Below, one piece after another: positions 1 to 12,001 of a DNA stretch of 64,000 nucleotides (positions within the stretch are counted from its first letter, which is position 1; each line of letters begins with the position of its first letter). The stretch lies in NCBI GenBank assembly GCA_950295325.1, contig OX485804.1:36878429-36942428 (forward strand). Reading direction: 5' to 3'. The stretch is from Polytrichum commune (Eukaryota; Streptophyta; Polytrichopsida; Polytrichales; Polytrichaceae). The position numbers and the translations under genes are program-made. The notes under the pieces are model-generated. The model saw only the letters and a list, made by a program, of their open reading frames with translations, was not told the DNA's origin and did no database searches.

Positions 1-106
1 ATTGATGACCATATGCAGGATTCACTTTGGAGGTTTCTCCTAAACTCCGTGTATTTTAGGAACCCCGTCCACATTCGAAACTTGGGAAATGTGAATGAAT
101 ATAAGT

Positions 107-752
107 TCAACTACTGCTCTGTCAGAACACATATATCTCTACCAAGGGTGGAAAAAACCCAACTCTTTCCAGCCGATGCATTGGGTTTTTGGTTTTAATG
201 CAAAACACCTTATTTCTGCGAATAAAACAATGATCTTATGTTAGCTACTGCCATATGTATTCCAGCCAGCATTTATCATCAAGGGTGGAAAAAACCAATT
301 TTTTTCTAGCCGATGCATTGGGTTTTTGGTTTTAATGCAAAACACATGATTTCTGCGAATAAAACAATGATCTTATTTTAGCTACCGCCATATGTATTCC
401 AGCCAACATTGTATCATCAAGGGTGGAAGAAACCCAACTTTTCCCAACCGATGCATTGGGTTTTTGGTTTCAATGCAAAAAACCCGATTTCTACGAATAA
501 AACAATGGTTTTATTTTAGCTGCCGCCATATGTATTCCAGCCAACAGTTATCATCAAGGGTGGGAAAAACCCAACCTTTTTCCGGCCGATGCATTGGGTT
601 TCTGGTTTCAATGCAAAAATCCGATTTCTACGAATATAATCATGGTTTCATTCTAGTTGCCGCCATATGTATTCGCCCTTTGCCTTATAATCTCAACTTA
701 TATGCAATAAAACCAAATAAATCCGGATTTTGCTGGACCGGATGATTGGGTT
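107..752. repeat. Tandem repeat, ~137-bp unit, about 4.5 copies
   Basis: The landmark AAGGGTGG recurs at 144, 281, 419 and 556, a period of 137-138 bp. Each unit also carries GCCGATGCATTGGGTTTTTG and CCATATGTATTCCAGCC. The first and last units are degraded. Short open frames across it simply follow the repeat and do not look like genes. Confidence 0.9.
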
Positions 753-1385
753 TTTTTTTCTTAAAAACCTATGGAACACCCAACTGTAAAAAAAACCGTG
801 TGGTGCCAACCCTGATCTCCACACTCAATGGAAAATTTATGACATACAAATGCAATGCAATTGGTGGGATGCTTTATTGTGGTGACCAAAGGAGGGTATT
901 TCATGTATACTCAACTTGGTGAAGAATAAAGTCGATCTATCATGCAGGGTAACCTTATCCTTTGGCAAGGTGAATATGCAACAAGCCATTATTTGGCTTT
1001 CTTTCTTTCTTTTCTCCATGTAAGGTTGATTGGACTTCAAAAAATGGCATCACAAAGCATGACCAAAAGCCCAAGAGAATAAGGGCCAAGTAAACGAGAA
1101 ATATAATATGTGGGCTTTAAAATAGCTCGTTATGTTTTCAGCTCCATTGCCATGAGGTTTACCTAGACACAATGAAGCTCTAACCATCTAGACTCTAGTG
1201 CATACCTTTGGTTTGTGGTCTCCAATATATACAATATCTTCACTAGGGACGATGAGGAAAGACTCTTCAACCTCTCTTGAGTTTCCATTCTGCATGTACA
1301 CTAAATAGTCTTATTACTGTGATCCACAATAATTTTTTAGAGTCGACGCTAATTTTCATAATAGAGAATAGATGTAGGTCACATA
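753..1385. other. Unassigned intergenic DNA
   Basis: AT-rich sequence with scattered stops on both strands. I see no domain-like frame, RNA gene or clear repeat. Confidence 0.5.
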
Positions 1386-1393
1386 TGTTTGTA

Positions 1394-1735
1394 CTCGGGG
1401 GGGGGGGCAGTGTGGTAAAAAGTTAAGGATATAGGTGTGAACAACCACTATTTTATAGGGGCTTATTACTTTCAATTCTATTCTTTTTTTCACATGCTAT
1501 CATTATGTAAATTTCTACTTTGGGTTAATAGAAAAATGGCTTGCATTACTTATAATTCCAAATTACCTATTATTCCATACCCTATAGTACTTTAAAGATG
1601 TCCAATGCCATTTTTGATACCCTATATTACTCTTAAGTCCATTTATAATTTTTAGCCCCCATGTTTTTAAAATACCCTATCATTTGTTCGCACGTATATT
1701 GCTACTCCAACCAATGACTACCCCCCCCCCCCGAG
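1394..1735. mobile_element. hAT-like miniature element, 8-bp target duplication
   Basis: The ends are inverted: CTCGGGGGGGGGGG on the left and CCCCCCCCCCCCGAG on the right. The element is flanked by the 8-bp direct repeat TGTTTGTA at 1386-1393 and 1736-1743. An 8-bp duplication fits the hAT superfamily. The subterminal CGCACGTATATTGC resembles motifs in the elements at 37972 and 56699. It has no coding capacity. Confidence 0.75.
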
Positions 1736-1743
1736 TGTTTGTA

Positions 1744-2277
1744 TAAATGTATTTCAACATATGCATGTCTATGCAAAAAACCATAAATCATAAAATCAAA
1801 ATCTTGCTACGAGAATGGACATCTACCAAACAAATAAACAAAGTAAATATCTTCCCCATTTGTTAGTTTGTCAAATTAAAAGAGAATGCTTACATATTGA
1901 AATCCATCAAGTGTGTGTGATTTTACATGTTTACAAAACTTTGGATTTCTAAATGTACCAAAACTTAGATTCCAAGATCAGGTTAAGCTTAATTTTGTAA
2001 TCCATGAACGCTATGAAAAATCCCTAGACCTTGAAATATGCAACATCGAGGCCATCAATGGGGAGACTTTTATATGCCAAATTGTATTGATGAGGTACAA
2101 ACTTGAGTCTCAAAGGTTATGATGGAGAGCATTTCCATAAAATTTTGTATTTAGTTAACGTTCACATGACAATGTTTGATTACTTATTTGGCCTCTTCAT
2201 TGCGTATTGGAGTTTCAACAACCATATTTATGGAGTCCTCTTGTGAGCCAACTTTTTGGTCAATTAGTCTCACTATG
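1744..2277. other. Unassigned intergenic DNA
   Basis: AT-rich. An open frame at 1913-2122 has no recognisable motif and is probably chance. Confidence 0.5.
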
Positions 2278-3235
2278 GGCAGCTAGAAAGCACCTAGATG
2301 AAGTTAGTGCCTAGGTAAATGAAATAGTTAATTATAGGCAATGATAGGTAGTTACAACCATAGGCGCAAGCTTAGAAGTCCATAGTCGGTTACAACTGCA
2401 CTATCGTCTTCCCCGCAGGGCACAAAGAGGCAGGGAGAGTCAAGGAAGGCATGCAATTCTCCAGACATAGTTGAGAGTATAGTTAAACCAAATAGTTTTG
2501 TCTCCCTCGGCACCGAGAGTGTGCAAGGTTATAGTTAAACTATATTTTGCAAACTAAGAATAATCACTGTAGTGATTGTGGGATTACCGCTTTGTGATAT
2601 AATATAGTATCGTTTTGAATATAAGTTCCACCGAATGGCTGAAGTATGGTCGAATTATTTTCTTGTTTTGATTGAGTGAATGTGAAACTGTGAACCATTG
2701 TCCATTGTTGTGATCGCAATTGATTGAGTGTGAAATTACGGATATAGTTGAGTGAGTTGAAGTCGTGGACCATAATTATGAAGAATGATGTGTGAGATAG
2801 CTATCATCTGAGTAAAAAACTCTTTAGTAAGAGAGATAGGAGTAGTGGGATTAGTATCCTAAAAATATGAAAACAAATAGAACTATGGGCAGAGTGTCCC
2901 TTTGAGTTAAAAGCATACATAAAGCATTTGGCCAAAGTATGCAATAGAGGGTTAGAGAAGAGTGATGAAGTAATCACTCCAAAGCGAAGTACTTTTGAGC
3001 ATAGACAGAAGTTGCATGAGAGCAAAGTCCTCGAGCGACCAGGGAATAACTGAGTGGTAGTATGATTAAGTTAAAAACAAGGACAAAGCCCATTGTTAAA
3101 CAAAACCGATGAACATCATGTGAGAGACATCCAACATGTAGAAGAATCGAGAGGTCAAGGGTTAGTGTTAAGGTAGAAGTTAGCACCGTGTTGTAAGAAC
3201 ATAAAATGTCCATAATAAACCAACATGTCAAAAAC
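2278..3235. repeat. Dispersed repeat, copy 1 (related to 54970-56190)
   Basis: This shares ordered blocks with 54970-56190, including AACCATAGG, the ATCGTCTTCCCC block, CTCCCTCGGCACCGAGAG, CAAGGTTATAGTTAAAC and GTGATTGTGGGATT. The blocks are the same order and strand but diverged. The second copy runs directly into a TGTGAGCCC LTR-like end at 56196, so this is probably non-coding internal sequence of an LTR retroelement (inference). Confidence 0.55.
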
Positions 3236-3335
3236 TGACTAGTTGGTCACAAATTGACAAAAGGGCAAAAAATGCCAGTTTACTAATTGACGTCAAACTT
3301 GTTTCTAATGCAATTAGTTGTTAGAGTGTCCACTA

Positions 3336-3673
3336 CACTAAATAGGTAGATTAGTGTTGGAAACACTAATAGTCGACGAAAACGCTAAATGTAAATTGTC
3401 TCTATAGTGTTAGAACACTAAATGTCAACTCTAACACTATTTGTACCAAGTAGTAACTTTAAATATTTACATGAGCGCATTTAGTGTTAGATGATATTTT
3501 GTAAATCTTGGAATGAAGAATTGAAGGAAGAAGAATATGAGAACCTCGTAAAAGGTATAATTTGTTCAAACCCTATTCAAACACTAATTGTAATATCAGT
3601 TGAAAATTAGTGTTTTAGGTAACTATTGCATCTAACACTAATCTTCATCTAACACTAATCTACCTATTTAGTG
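3336..3673. mobile_element. TA-flanked miniature inverted-repeat element
   Basis: The terminal inverted repeats read CACTAAATAGGTAGATTAGT at each end, with TA directly outside both (3334-3335 and 3674-3675). At 338 bp with no coding potential, it fits a Tc1/mariner-type MITE. The TIR is itself partly palindromic (CACTAA...TTAGTG). A second element of similar design lies at 35234-35603. Confidence 0.7.
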
Positions 3674-3675
3674 TA

Positions 3676-4330
3676 GTTGGTTTTTTTCTTGTTACACTAC
3701 TAAACAGTTTATTCAATAGTAGTAATTATTTGGTGTTAGTTATTAAAATGGCATTGCGAGTCTTTTATTAGTTGACCGTTTTTTATGACCTCAGTGTGCA
3801 AACTGGTCATGAAATGGACAAAGGGCAAAAACGTGTTAGGGCAGCTAGTTGCAGTATTTTGATAGGGTGGCAACCTACTAAGTTGGCCCACCTAGTGGGT
3901 AGTTGTTTTGAGGTATATAAGGATTGTCCTAGAGCCTCTTGGCTCTCTTAGTACACATATGCAAAGATGGCTTAGACTCTTAGAGAAGGTGTGAATGCTT
4001 GTGAATTTTAGATCTGGACGAGTAGCATCTTGGAAATGTATGGCGGTCTTGACGGACCACAGTCCTGGAAAACAAACAGTAAAGTGTTGAAAGAGGGATT
4101 TAAAGAGTAGATTCATTGTTGGTATTCTCCTATTACTACCCTTCTTGTAAGCTAACATAGTCCTTAGTGTTGATAAGATGAAGGTATTGAATGTGTTACT
4201 AAAAAGGTGCATCGGACAGCTTGTAATGTAGTACTAAATAATGCAATAGAAAGTAGAAAGGGTGGGTATGCACATATGTGACACTCATGAGAGGACATCT
4301 AGAGCAAGTAGTTGGAATGACATGAATAAT
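3676..4330. other. Unassigned intergenic DNA
   Basis: No coding frame or structured repeat recognised. The minus-strand open frame at 3892-4212 has no domain signature. Confidence 0.45.
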
Positions 4331-4600
4331 GTACCATAGGTTGGTAGAAGGTTAGAGAGGTAAGATCCAGATATGGTTTGCAAAAACCACCTCCAGAAAT
4401 GGCAAATCTGACCAAAAACGTGAGCTGGTCGAAAATATGAAAGTGGTCAAAATGACCCAAAAACTCTACCATAAGTTGGTAGAAGGTTAGAGATGTCAAA
4501 TCCAAGCTTATATTGTGGAAACGACCTCCTGAAGTTGGCCGATTGGGCCAAAAACGTGAGCTGGTAGGTAGTGTCCATGGCATATTTTCAAGCCTTAAAT
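4331..4600. repeat. Degenerate tandem duplication, ~135-bp unit, two copies
   Basis: TACCATARGTTGGTAGAAGG begins at 4332 and again at 4467. Each copy ends with CCAAAAACGTGAGCTGGT. The two units are otherwise diverged. Confidence 0.7.
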
Positions 4601-4742
4601 GGAAGTTTTAGGGGATTATATGTCAAAGGAGCTTTTTAGGGATGAGGGACTTGCTTGGGAGGTGTTTTTGCAAGGTCTGGATGTGACTAGCGCAAACTAG
4701 TTAATGGAGCAAGGAAAGAGTGCAAAAACCCATTAACAGTTA

Positions 4743-5272
4743 GTGCCACCTAGAGGCTGGGCTAATTCCCCTTGAGGCCGATTGCATGAAATTTTAGCCC
4801 CTTTTGGGTTGGAGGCCGGCCTCAACTACACAATATAATAAGATTACGATGAGGGCCGATTTTCCCATATGTAAAGGCCTTAGGGCCAAGAAGCTAGGCC
4901 GATTCAATAAATCTAGCATAATCCAACGGATCTAGCATAATCTAGCATAGAGCCATTCATATTTCCACATAATCCAATGGACATGGTTCGTAAAAAGAAT
5001 CATATCTTATTTTTAAAATGCTTATTTTTATTGAAATTTGACATTGACCCTGAGGCCAAAAATTGGCCTTCCATTTTGGGTGCACCCAATTCAATGAGCT
5101 CGGGCCGTGTCATACCATGCATTTTTTGATTAAAAATTTCATACCACCAGATCGGCTCGGCCTCTAGGTGTAAAGGGGTTGGGGCCGATTTCAGCCTTTT
5201 GGCCAATCACAAGTGAGTATTTCAAGCCTCTTACACAACGAATTGGCCCGGCCTCTAGGTGTAAAGCGGCCC
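4743..5272 (-). mobile_element. PIF/Harbinger-like MITE, copy A
   Basis: About 530 bp and flanked by TTA on both sides (4740-4742, 5273-5275). The right end is GGCCTCTAGGTGTAAAGCGG followed by CCC. The left end is an eroded complement of it. The interior matches 40719-41243 in reverse orientation, including AGGGCCAAGAAGCTAGGCCG and CTAGCATAATCCAACGG. TTA duplications and GGGCC termini are typical of Tourist/Harbinger MITEs. Confidence 0.8.
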
Positions 5273-5275
5273 TTA

Positions 5276-7149
5276 GTCCAAGGAAAAAAACTATTGGCAA
5301 TTGTTCAAGCATGTGAGAGTCAAAGATAGAGAAAAAGAAACATGATAAATCATGTGATCAAGTTTATGATTATACTTAAAGAAAATACCATAGTTTTGTG
5401 GTTGTAATTCTATTAAGTTTGTTGAGTTGATGAACCTTTTACCAACTGAACAGGATGAGAACAAACTTTGATCACTTGAGTAATATTGGGCATAAAAGAT
5501 TAAGAGTAATTAAGTGTATTTGAGATAGGATGAAATTTGGATTATCAAGAAGATAAAGGCAAGGATTAACCTAGGATTAATTAGAGTTTCAATTTAACAG
5601 ATAGTCTAGAGACTTTGATCTTTGAGGATGAAATGCAAGTTCACAAGATGGACTATCATCTTATTTCAAAAAAACCATTTATATGCAACCTACAAAAATA
5701 TGCAAAGTACACAATAACTTTATGTATTAATGGCACGGTAACCATGTACAATAACTATATACAAATAATATGAAGTAATTATCTACAATAAATATGTGAG
5801 GTAACTAGGTCAACAACTCATGTACCCAATAACTATATTACATACTACTAGTGTGCATGTGAGCCCAATATGGTGCTCCCAAGTGTTTTAAGCTTAGTAG
5901 TCACTAAGAATTGGCATTTGATTTTCCATTACTTATTTTGAAAACATAAACACAGTGAGGTTGGATTGAAGTGTGTTTTAAGACTTAGACTAGTGTTTAG
6001 GGCTTTGATGGTTAGAAGGCGGGGTAGGGATTAGTTATGGAATGGGTTTGGATAAAGGTAAAAGTTACGGGTAGGATCAAGGAGTTGGGCTTAAAATTAG
6101 CCGAATTGGGATCGGTAGTGTTTGAATTAGGAAGGGGGATATTGGACCCCTAGCAATTTCCGGGATCCTGGATTGTGTTGTGTGGCGGTTGGGAGTCTGC
6201 TCTCTCACTCTCTGGGTCCTCGGTTACGGTGTCGGGTAGAGAGGGTTCCGCCTTGGGAAAGCACTGGGCTTTTGGCTGCAACTGGACTTGTTTACCGGAC
6301 CGTCGAATCTTCTAGTCTTCAAGAGCCTTGGTCTTCAGTCTCTTCAAGTCTTCAAACTCTTTCCCGTCGACCTATCCTGTTGCGGCTCTATATGGGTCAA
6401 GGGTAAGGGTAGGGTGATAAGATACCACAGGCCTCGGACGGGTAAAACGGGACGTCAGAACATGAGCTGACGTCCGAAAGATTGGCTCCTAAACTTTCAA
6501 ACCCATGGTGACCAGCAATCGTGCCTCACCAATGGGAACGACAGAAAACAACCTTGTGGGTCATTAATCCCACTTCGTTGTCACAAACATGAAACAACCT
6601 TGTGGGTCATCAATCCCACTTCGTTGTCACAAACATGAAACGGGGGTTTGTGGTTTCCCACATAACCCGCAACAAATTTACGATGAAAAATACAAATGCA
6701 ACTAGCCTCCAAAACCGGCTTGGAATCACAAAAAAACACAACGAACAACGCTCTTGAGTCTTGTGAAGTTCTCAAATCTTCAAATATGTCCGTCTTCTAT
6801 GGTCGGTCGAAGCCTCGGCTCTTCTTTTTTAAGAACCAACAAACCTCCCTCCACTCAAATTAGCACAAATTTCGATTGCTAACTTCAAAACAAACAAGTG
6901 ATATCACTCTTAAAGAAACAACTTTTTGAATCACAACTCCTCAGTATTTTATTTCAAAATTCCTCTCAACACAACACACACCATGCTTCAAATCAAGTCC
7001 CTTATTTTCTACAACCTTCTCAATACAATCATAACACCACAACTCTCCTCTTCACAATGTCTCTCTCTCCTCAATGCCCGCGACAAAGTTCCATCTTATC
7101 CCCATCACATGGCTTCTAATCACCTATTGGTCCAAAGTAACTCAAGATA
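5276..7149. other. Unassigned DNA with one LTR-like start motif
   Basis: Mostly AT-rich. TGTGAGCCCAATATGGTGCT at 5858 resembles the left end of the solo LTR at 7279, but I could not find a matching right end or target duplication. Between 6150 and 6500 the sequence is GC-richer with short open frames and no recognisable domain. Confidence 0.45.
6546..6640. repeat. 46-bp tandem duplication
   Basis: The block AACCTTGTGGGTCATYAATC followed by CCACTTCGTTGTCACAAACA occurs twice in a row with one mismatch, starting at 6550 and 6596. Confidence 0.85.
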
Positions 7150-7278
7150 ACTAAAAGGCAAGAGTAAACTATGAGTAAACAAAAAGATAATCTATTTCTA
7201 TCCTTTAGTAAAGGTAACTAAGAGTAACCTATGAGTAGACACAAGGGTAATCTATTTCTATCCTTTAGTAAAGGTAAC
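7150..7278. repeat. ~60-bp tandem repeat, left half (split by solo LTR)
   Basis: TCTATTTCTATCCTTTAGTA begins at 7191 and 7251. The same array resumes at 8780-8870 beyond the solo LTR. Removing the LTR and one target duplication restores a period of about 59-60 bp. Confidence 0.85.
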
Positions 7279-8774
7279 TGTGAGCCCAAATTGATGCCCA
7301 CATGTGTTGTTAACACTTGTAAAACATTACAAGTGGTATTTTGTTGATTTATGATTATTCACAAAAATATAAAAAGAGTGAAGCTTGAAGAAAGCTAAAT
7401 TTGAAGCATTAGGCTTGTGTGGAGTGGATTTAAGTAGTATGAGGACATACCTTGGTAAAGTGTGAAAGCCAATGTTAGTTAAATATTTGAATTAGGATCT
7501 TTGTTGATCATTTAAGGGAGGAAGGCTTAGAAGATAAGATAAAAGCCTACAAAGTAGGAGGAGATTTCGAAGGCTTATCGTGAGCCTTGAGGGTGCTCAC
7601 CCCCTCAAACTCACTATATAATCCCTTATTCTTCCCTCACTCATCTTCTTTTTCCTTCGTGCTCCTTGGCACCCCACGTGTTATAAGTGTGGGTGTATGG
7701 AAGCAAGATAGGAGCACATGTGTGTGCATGATTTTGAAGTTAGGAGCCAAGGCTAGTTGGCCTTGAAGAGGGCTTGACCTTTTGTTAGAATTAGTTTGGG
7801 TGTGAATAATTTTAAGATAATTAATGGCTTCAAGTTGTAGTACTTGAGTTCATATTTCTTGGGTATATGTGTTTGCTAAGTGTCATCATAACTATTCCAC
7901 TCGGGCTAGGAGGAAATCGAAGGTTGGAGTACTTTTGGTGACACGTTGCCGGAACACGAGTTGGTAAATGAGAGGGTCCTTTGAGTAGTCTAGGTTGTAA
8001 GGGGCATAACTTCCGAGCAGAAGAAGATACTTCGTTGAAATTTAGAGGGTTAGTAAACAACTTGTTTATATGAACATGGTCAAAATCTGAGGATGTTTGG
8101 AGTACTGGAGCAGCAGTTATGACATTATGAACTTTGCCTACATTTTTGAGCTGAAATGGGCATAACTCCTGGACAGAGGCTTGGAAACGCATGAAATTTT
8201 GAGGGATGCCTTGTTCTTAAGTTTCCTAGTTGTGATACAAATTTCAAGTCACTCCGAGTAGATGAGAAGGAGATATATTATTCTGAAGTGTTTTCAAGAC
8301 TTGCAGACTAAAAAGGCCATAACGTTTTGGCAGAAAATGAAAATAGTTTGAAATTTCAGGGGGTCATAAACGATTAGTTTTTGTGATTGCTCCCAAAATT
8401 TGAAGTTCTTTGGAGCCCGTGGGAGGAAGCTATGACATTCTGAAATCTGGGTGGACTGACACACTAAAATGGTCATAACTGTCGGACAGAAAATGAAATA
8501 GGCTCACAAATTGGTGAGATATTTTTTGCTTTGTCTCCCTAGTTACAGATAAAATTTCAGGATATTCTGAGAAGTAATGGGAAAGTTACACTATTCTGAA
8601 ATTTGTTCTGGATGTAGCCTTGGGGGTTAAATCATAAGTCATTAACGTTGTGTATATTCCAAAGGCATATTGGAATGATACATTGAGTTACTAAAGAAGG
8701 AGTTTGTTAAGTGTCATCAATACTATTCCACTCGGGCTAGGACGAAATCGAAGGGTGGAGTACTTTTGGTGACA
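7279..8774. mobile_element. Solo LTR (1496 bp) with 5-bp target duplication GTAAC
   Basis: It starts TGTGAGCCCAAATTGATGCC and ends TTTTGGTGACA, with the TG...CA termini of retrotransposon LTRs. GTAAC flanks it at 7274-7278 and 8775-8779. It interrupts a 60-bp tandem array, which confirms insertion. A TATATAATCCC box at about 7614 could be the LTR promoter. The last ~65 bp (from AAGTGTCATCAATACTATTC) are duplicated inside it at about 7878-7954, so the unit may be one LTR plus a fused remnant. There is no coding region. Confidence 0.85.
8000..8625. repeat. Degenerate 156-bp tandem repeat inside the LTR, four units
   Basis: The landmark CATAAC recurs at 8005, 8161, 8318 and 8474 (156-157 bp apart). 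Each is followed by a GGACAGAAAATGAAA-like block, TTGAAATTTCAGGG-like text and a closing ATTCTGAAAT. The regular spacing despite heavy divergence marks an old tandem expansion. Confidence 0.8.
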
Positions 8775-8779
8775 GTAAC

Positions 8780-8870
8780 TAAGAGTAACTATGAGTAAAC
8801 ATAAAGGTAATCTATTTCTATTATTTAGCATAGGTAACTAAGAGTAACCTATGGGTACTAAAATCACAAT
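8780..8870. repeat. ~60-bp tandem repeat, right half
   Basis: Continuation of the array at 7150-7278: ACTAAGAGTAAC and GGTAATCTATTTCTA recur in phase. Confidence 0.8.
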
Positions 8871-11340
8871 GCAATTCTAAATAAGTACACATCTATACAG
8901 TGTACGTATTTACATTATGACAACGGCTGGGCATGGCGCTGAAGGAAGGTGACGGTTCTGGTTGAGAGGAGCAGAGCTCAACTGTGGAAGCTGGTAGTTG
9001 TGGCGGAGAAGGAGCTCTCGATGATCGAGCCAGGGGGATGATGAGCAATTGGGACACAAGGAAGGTTGCAAAAGAGATGGAATAGAGGTGGTTGCGGCAG
9101 TTGCCGCACTGGAAACTGGACTTCAGGGGATTCAAGAGCTACGAATCCCTCCAGCACTTGCTGCTGAGCAAGGAATACTTAATGAGGGTTGCCGAATGTC
9201 AGAGGGTAGAGGAGGAAACCAATCGCTAACTTCTGAGGCCTCGCACTAGTCCTTCACTTCTGTTTACACACGCTCTTCAGAACAGGGGAGCGGCGGTGTC
9301 CGAGTGGCGTTTTGGGATTCCGAAATGGAGGCAGCGTGAACGAGGGAATGGGTGGATCTCAACAACGTATATACAACCGACGGAGGGAGGTCAGATTGCC
9401 TGATGCTTGTAGCTATCCTAATTTGATTTCTCAGATCTAGCATTTACTTGGCAGTCAAAATTCACTCGCTGTCATAGCTCAGGGAGGTAGAGAGGCAGTT
9501 GTGTCCTAATGGGCACTGCTGGTTAAAATTGAGGAATTCCACACTCTGTTCTAGAGGAATCCATATTTGGTTAGAGTTGCCAGAAGGCTCAGCCGAAAAA
9601 TGCAGATTCAACTCATGGGTTGTGGGTGTGCTGTGAGGAGTTCGGTGCCTTGGCACTGGAAGCTGGTCACCCTGCCGAGACCCACATTGCACGGCTTCGC
9701 CGAAGGAGCCCTGGAAGGCTTAAGAGCCAAGGTCGAGGGCGAGCTGAGATTACTGGCTCAGAGCACAGGAGACTGGGAACAATCGTTCAGGGCAGCCGTA
9801 AACCATCCAGCTTGGGTTTTTGAGGACGATCCTCTGCTGGGAGCTCGGTGATCGATGACAGAGGATTGAGAATGACGGTGGGGGCTCTACTGTCGTGCTT
9901 CCAAAATAGTTTGAGGCTGGGAAGGTGATTTCAGGGAAGGTTGAGAGGTTACCGGGTTCCGAGGCTGCTGAGTTGTGCACTGGAGCTGCATCAGATTGAC
10001 GGAGAATAAAGGTGGCAGCACACACGTCTTACTGTGAAGACCAGGGAAGGCACAGGGGGCAGCTGAGTTCCAATTTAGTCTGGTCGATTGCACTGATCGG
10101 GAGGACGAACCAGGGGAGTTGACATTGTAGGGGTTTGAGTCTATTTCTTAGTAGTGAGCATTAGGAAGAGTTGGATTTGACTGGGCTTCACATGCATGGT
10201 TGAGTGATTAGTTTAGACTGCAATTGCTAGCCGAATGTGTACTCGGTTTTGTTTTTAGGATATAGGAAGTAGTTTATGGTAGCGGATGGGAATGCCCAAG
10301 AAGGGATCAAGCACAATGTGTAATGCTGGTTGGAAACCTTAATAAGGAGATGAGTATTTCTCAATACTTGTCACTTCATTCTCTAAAATAAAGAGTTGTG
10401 TGTTTATCAAGTTTTGTCATTGAGATAGTTGTGACTCAATGCCAAAAGGTTAGAGACATACGTAGTCACATGTCACTTTAGACTTCCACCTGGATTACGA
10501 CGCTTAAGGGTGGAGGTTTGAGGCTGACAGTGCACATGAGACGTGAATGTAATTGATGGCTAAGGGTTTGGTTTGGGATTTGTGTGGTCCGGCTTCAGAA
10601 GCCCCCTTGCATGCCATCCACTTCTTCTAGGTTTACCACCCTAGGTACTTGGAATGGCCATTTTGGGCCCAACCTACCGGTAGATGACTACTTACTATGA
10701 TTGTACTTTTAAATATTATACAATTTCCACTTAAATTCAGAACAAAAATTAAGGGAAGTTGGCTCCGCATCACATGTTGTTGGAATATTTGTGATGTGAT
10801 AAAAATTAATAATAAAAAAGGAAGTGGGTCCCGTAGCACAAGGTGTTAGAATATTTGTAATATAATATACTTACCACTTAAAAAAAGGTGAAAGTGATCA
10901 CGGTCATTGCAACATGATCGAAATGACAACTATTTGATTGGAGGTGTAAGATTTGCTTACTATATTGATTGTGATTAGATTAGCCATTTTCAACAAAAAT
11001 GGAATCATATTTGATGCCGCCTTGGCCCTAGTATCCTCGGAGTGCTCCCTTCAAGTGAATCTTCACTCAAACGCTACCTAAGTCTTACGTGGAAAGCATG
11101 CGCATGTGACAAATAATTTGCTAATGAGACACCCATGGTAGACAATGATAAGTTCCACAACTAAACATCAAAACTAAACACAAACATATATGGACACACT
11201 AAAGTTGGCAACCAATTTGACATACTTGTCGACTTCCTATGTCATATCTATGTGCATTTTTAGTCCATGTGTTTTACAACTATTAATAAGTTATTCACAT
11301 TTTTTTAAGAAAAGAAAAGAAAAGAAACTCATGTATCTAG
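8871..11340. other. Unassigned; GC-richer block at 8.9-10.2 kb
   Basis: 8900-10200 is clearly richer in GC than the flanks and has several overlapping open frames on both strands (for example 9567-9851 plus). None shows a protein motif, consistent codon bias or splice context. The text resembles, in style only, the GC-rich stretch at 59300-60060, which also lies near a TGTGAGCCC motif. It may be retroelement leader sequence. 10300-11340 is AT-rich with nothing recognised. Confidence 0.4.
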
Positions 11341-11344
11341 GTAC

Positions 11345-12001
11345 CGGCGTGTATGTGAGACTGTTGGCCTGATGTTGATCATGGTTGTCCGTGATGCAAC
11401 TTAAGGTGTTTTGCCTCCCTGAAGAGGTGGGCTCTGGTGGTGTACTAGTTATCCCAAATTCGTTGAGGTGGGGGGGGGGTAAATGTTTGTTTATTGTCAA
11501 GTTTTCTTTTGTTTAGGACAAGATGATGGCATTCTGGTGTATATTTTTCATGAGGGTTTTAATGTTTGATTTCGGGATTTTTAGGTTGGCAAGTTTATTA
11601 ATTGAATGTTCGTGTATAGCCCCTCTTACTCATGTTGTGATAGTAATGAGGAGGTTGGAATTCCAATTGTTGTTTTGTATGGTGTTAATTAGTGGATCGT
11701 ATTTGGTATGTGTATATGTGAGGGCTTGATCAGGGAAACTGTCATGGCAATATGTGAATTTGATGAGTTGGACTGTAAGTGTAGGAGAGAGTGATATTGG
11801 TGTCTGGTATTGGTTTGAGGCTCCTATCATGCATAGGATATTTGGTCTTAATTTAGATTGGCAATGGCAAGTTGGTTGTGAACATGTGTATTTGAGGGGC
11901 CATTCCAAAATTGTTTGTTCTGGTGGTTTGTTGTTAAGATTGCTTGCATTGGTTAGTGTGAAGAACCAAGTGTTTTTGTTGGCTTGTAGGGTTTGGGTGA
12001 T
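11345..12001 (-). pseudogene. Non-LTR retrotransposon C-terminal fragment (restriction-like endonuclease type)
   Basis: On the minus strand an open frame runs to 11630. It reads PTCHCQSKLRPNIL, then KFTYCHDSFPDQAL, then KYDPLINTIQNN. A zinc-knuckle-like Cys/His cluster, an RPD-like motif about 25-30 residues before an acidic position, and a KY motif match the C-terminal restriction-like endonuclease of R2/CRE/Dualen-type LINEs (family knowledge, from memory). The RPD Asp is Asn here and the expected downstream acid is Lys, so the fragment is probably dead. The sister fragment with RNase H lies at 15704-16119, across a 3.7-kb insertion. Short further frames continue to about 11345. Confidence 0.6.

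Noticed and set aside
9567-10025. Overlapping open frames on both strands in a GC-rich block
   Set aside because: High GC lowers stop frequency. No motif, no splice context and no frame preference.
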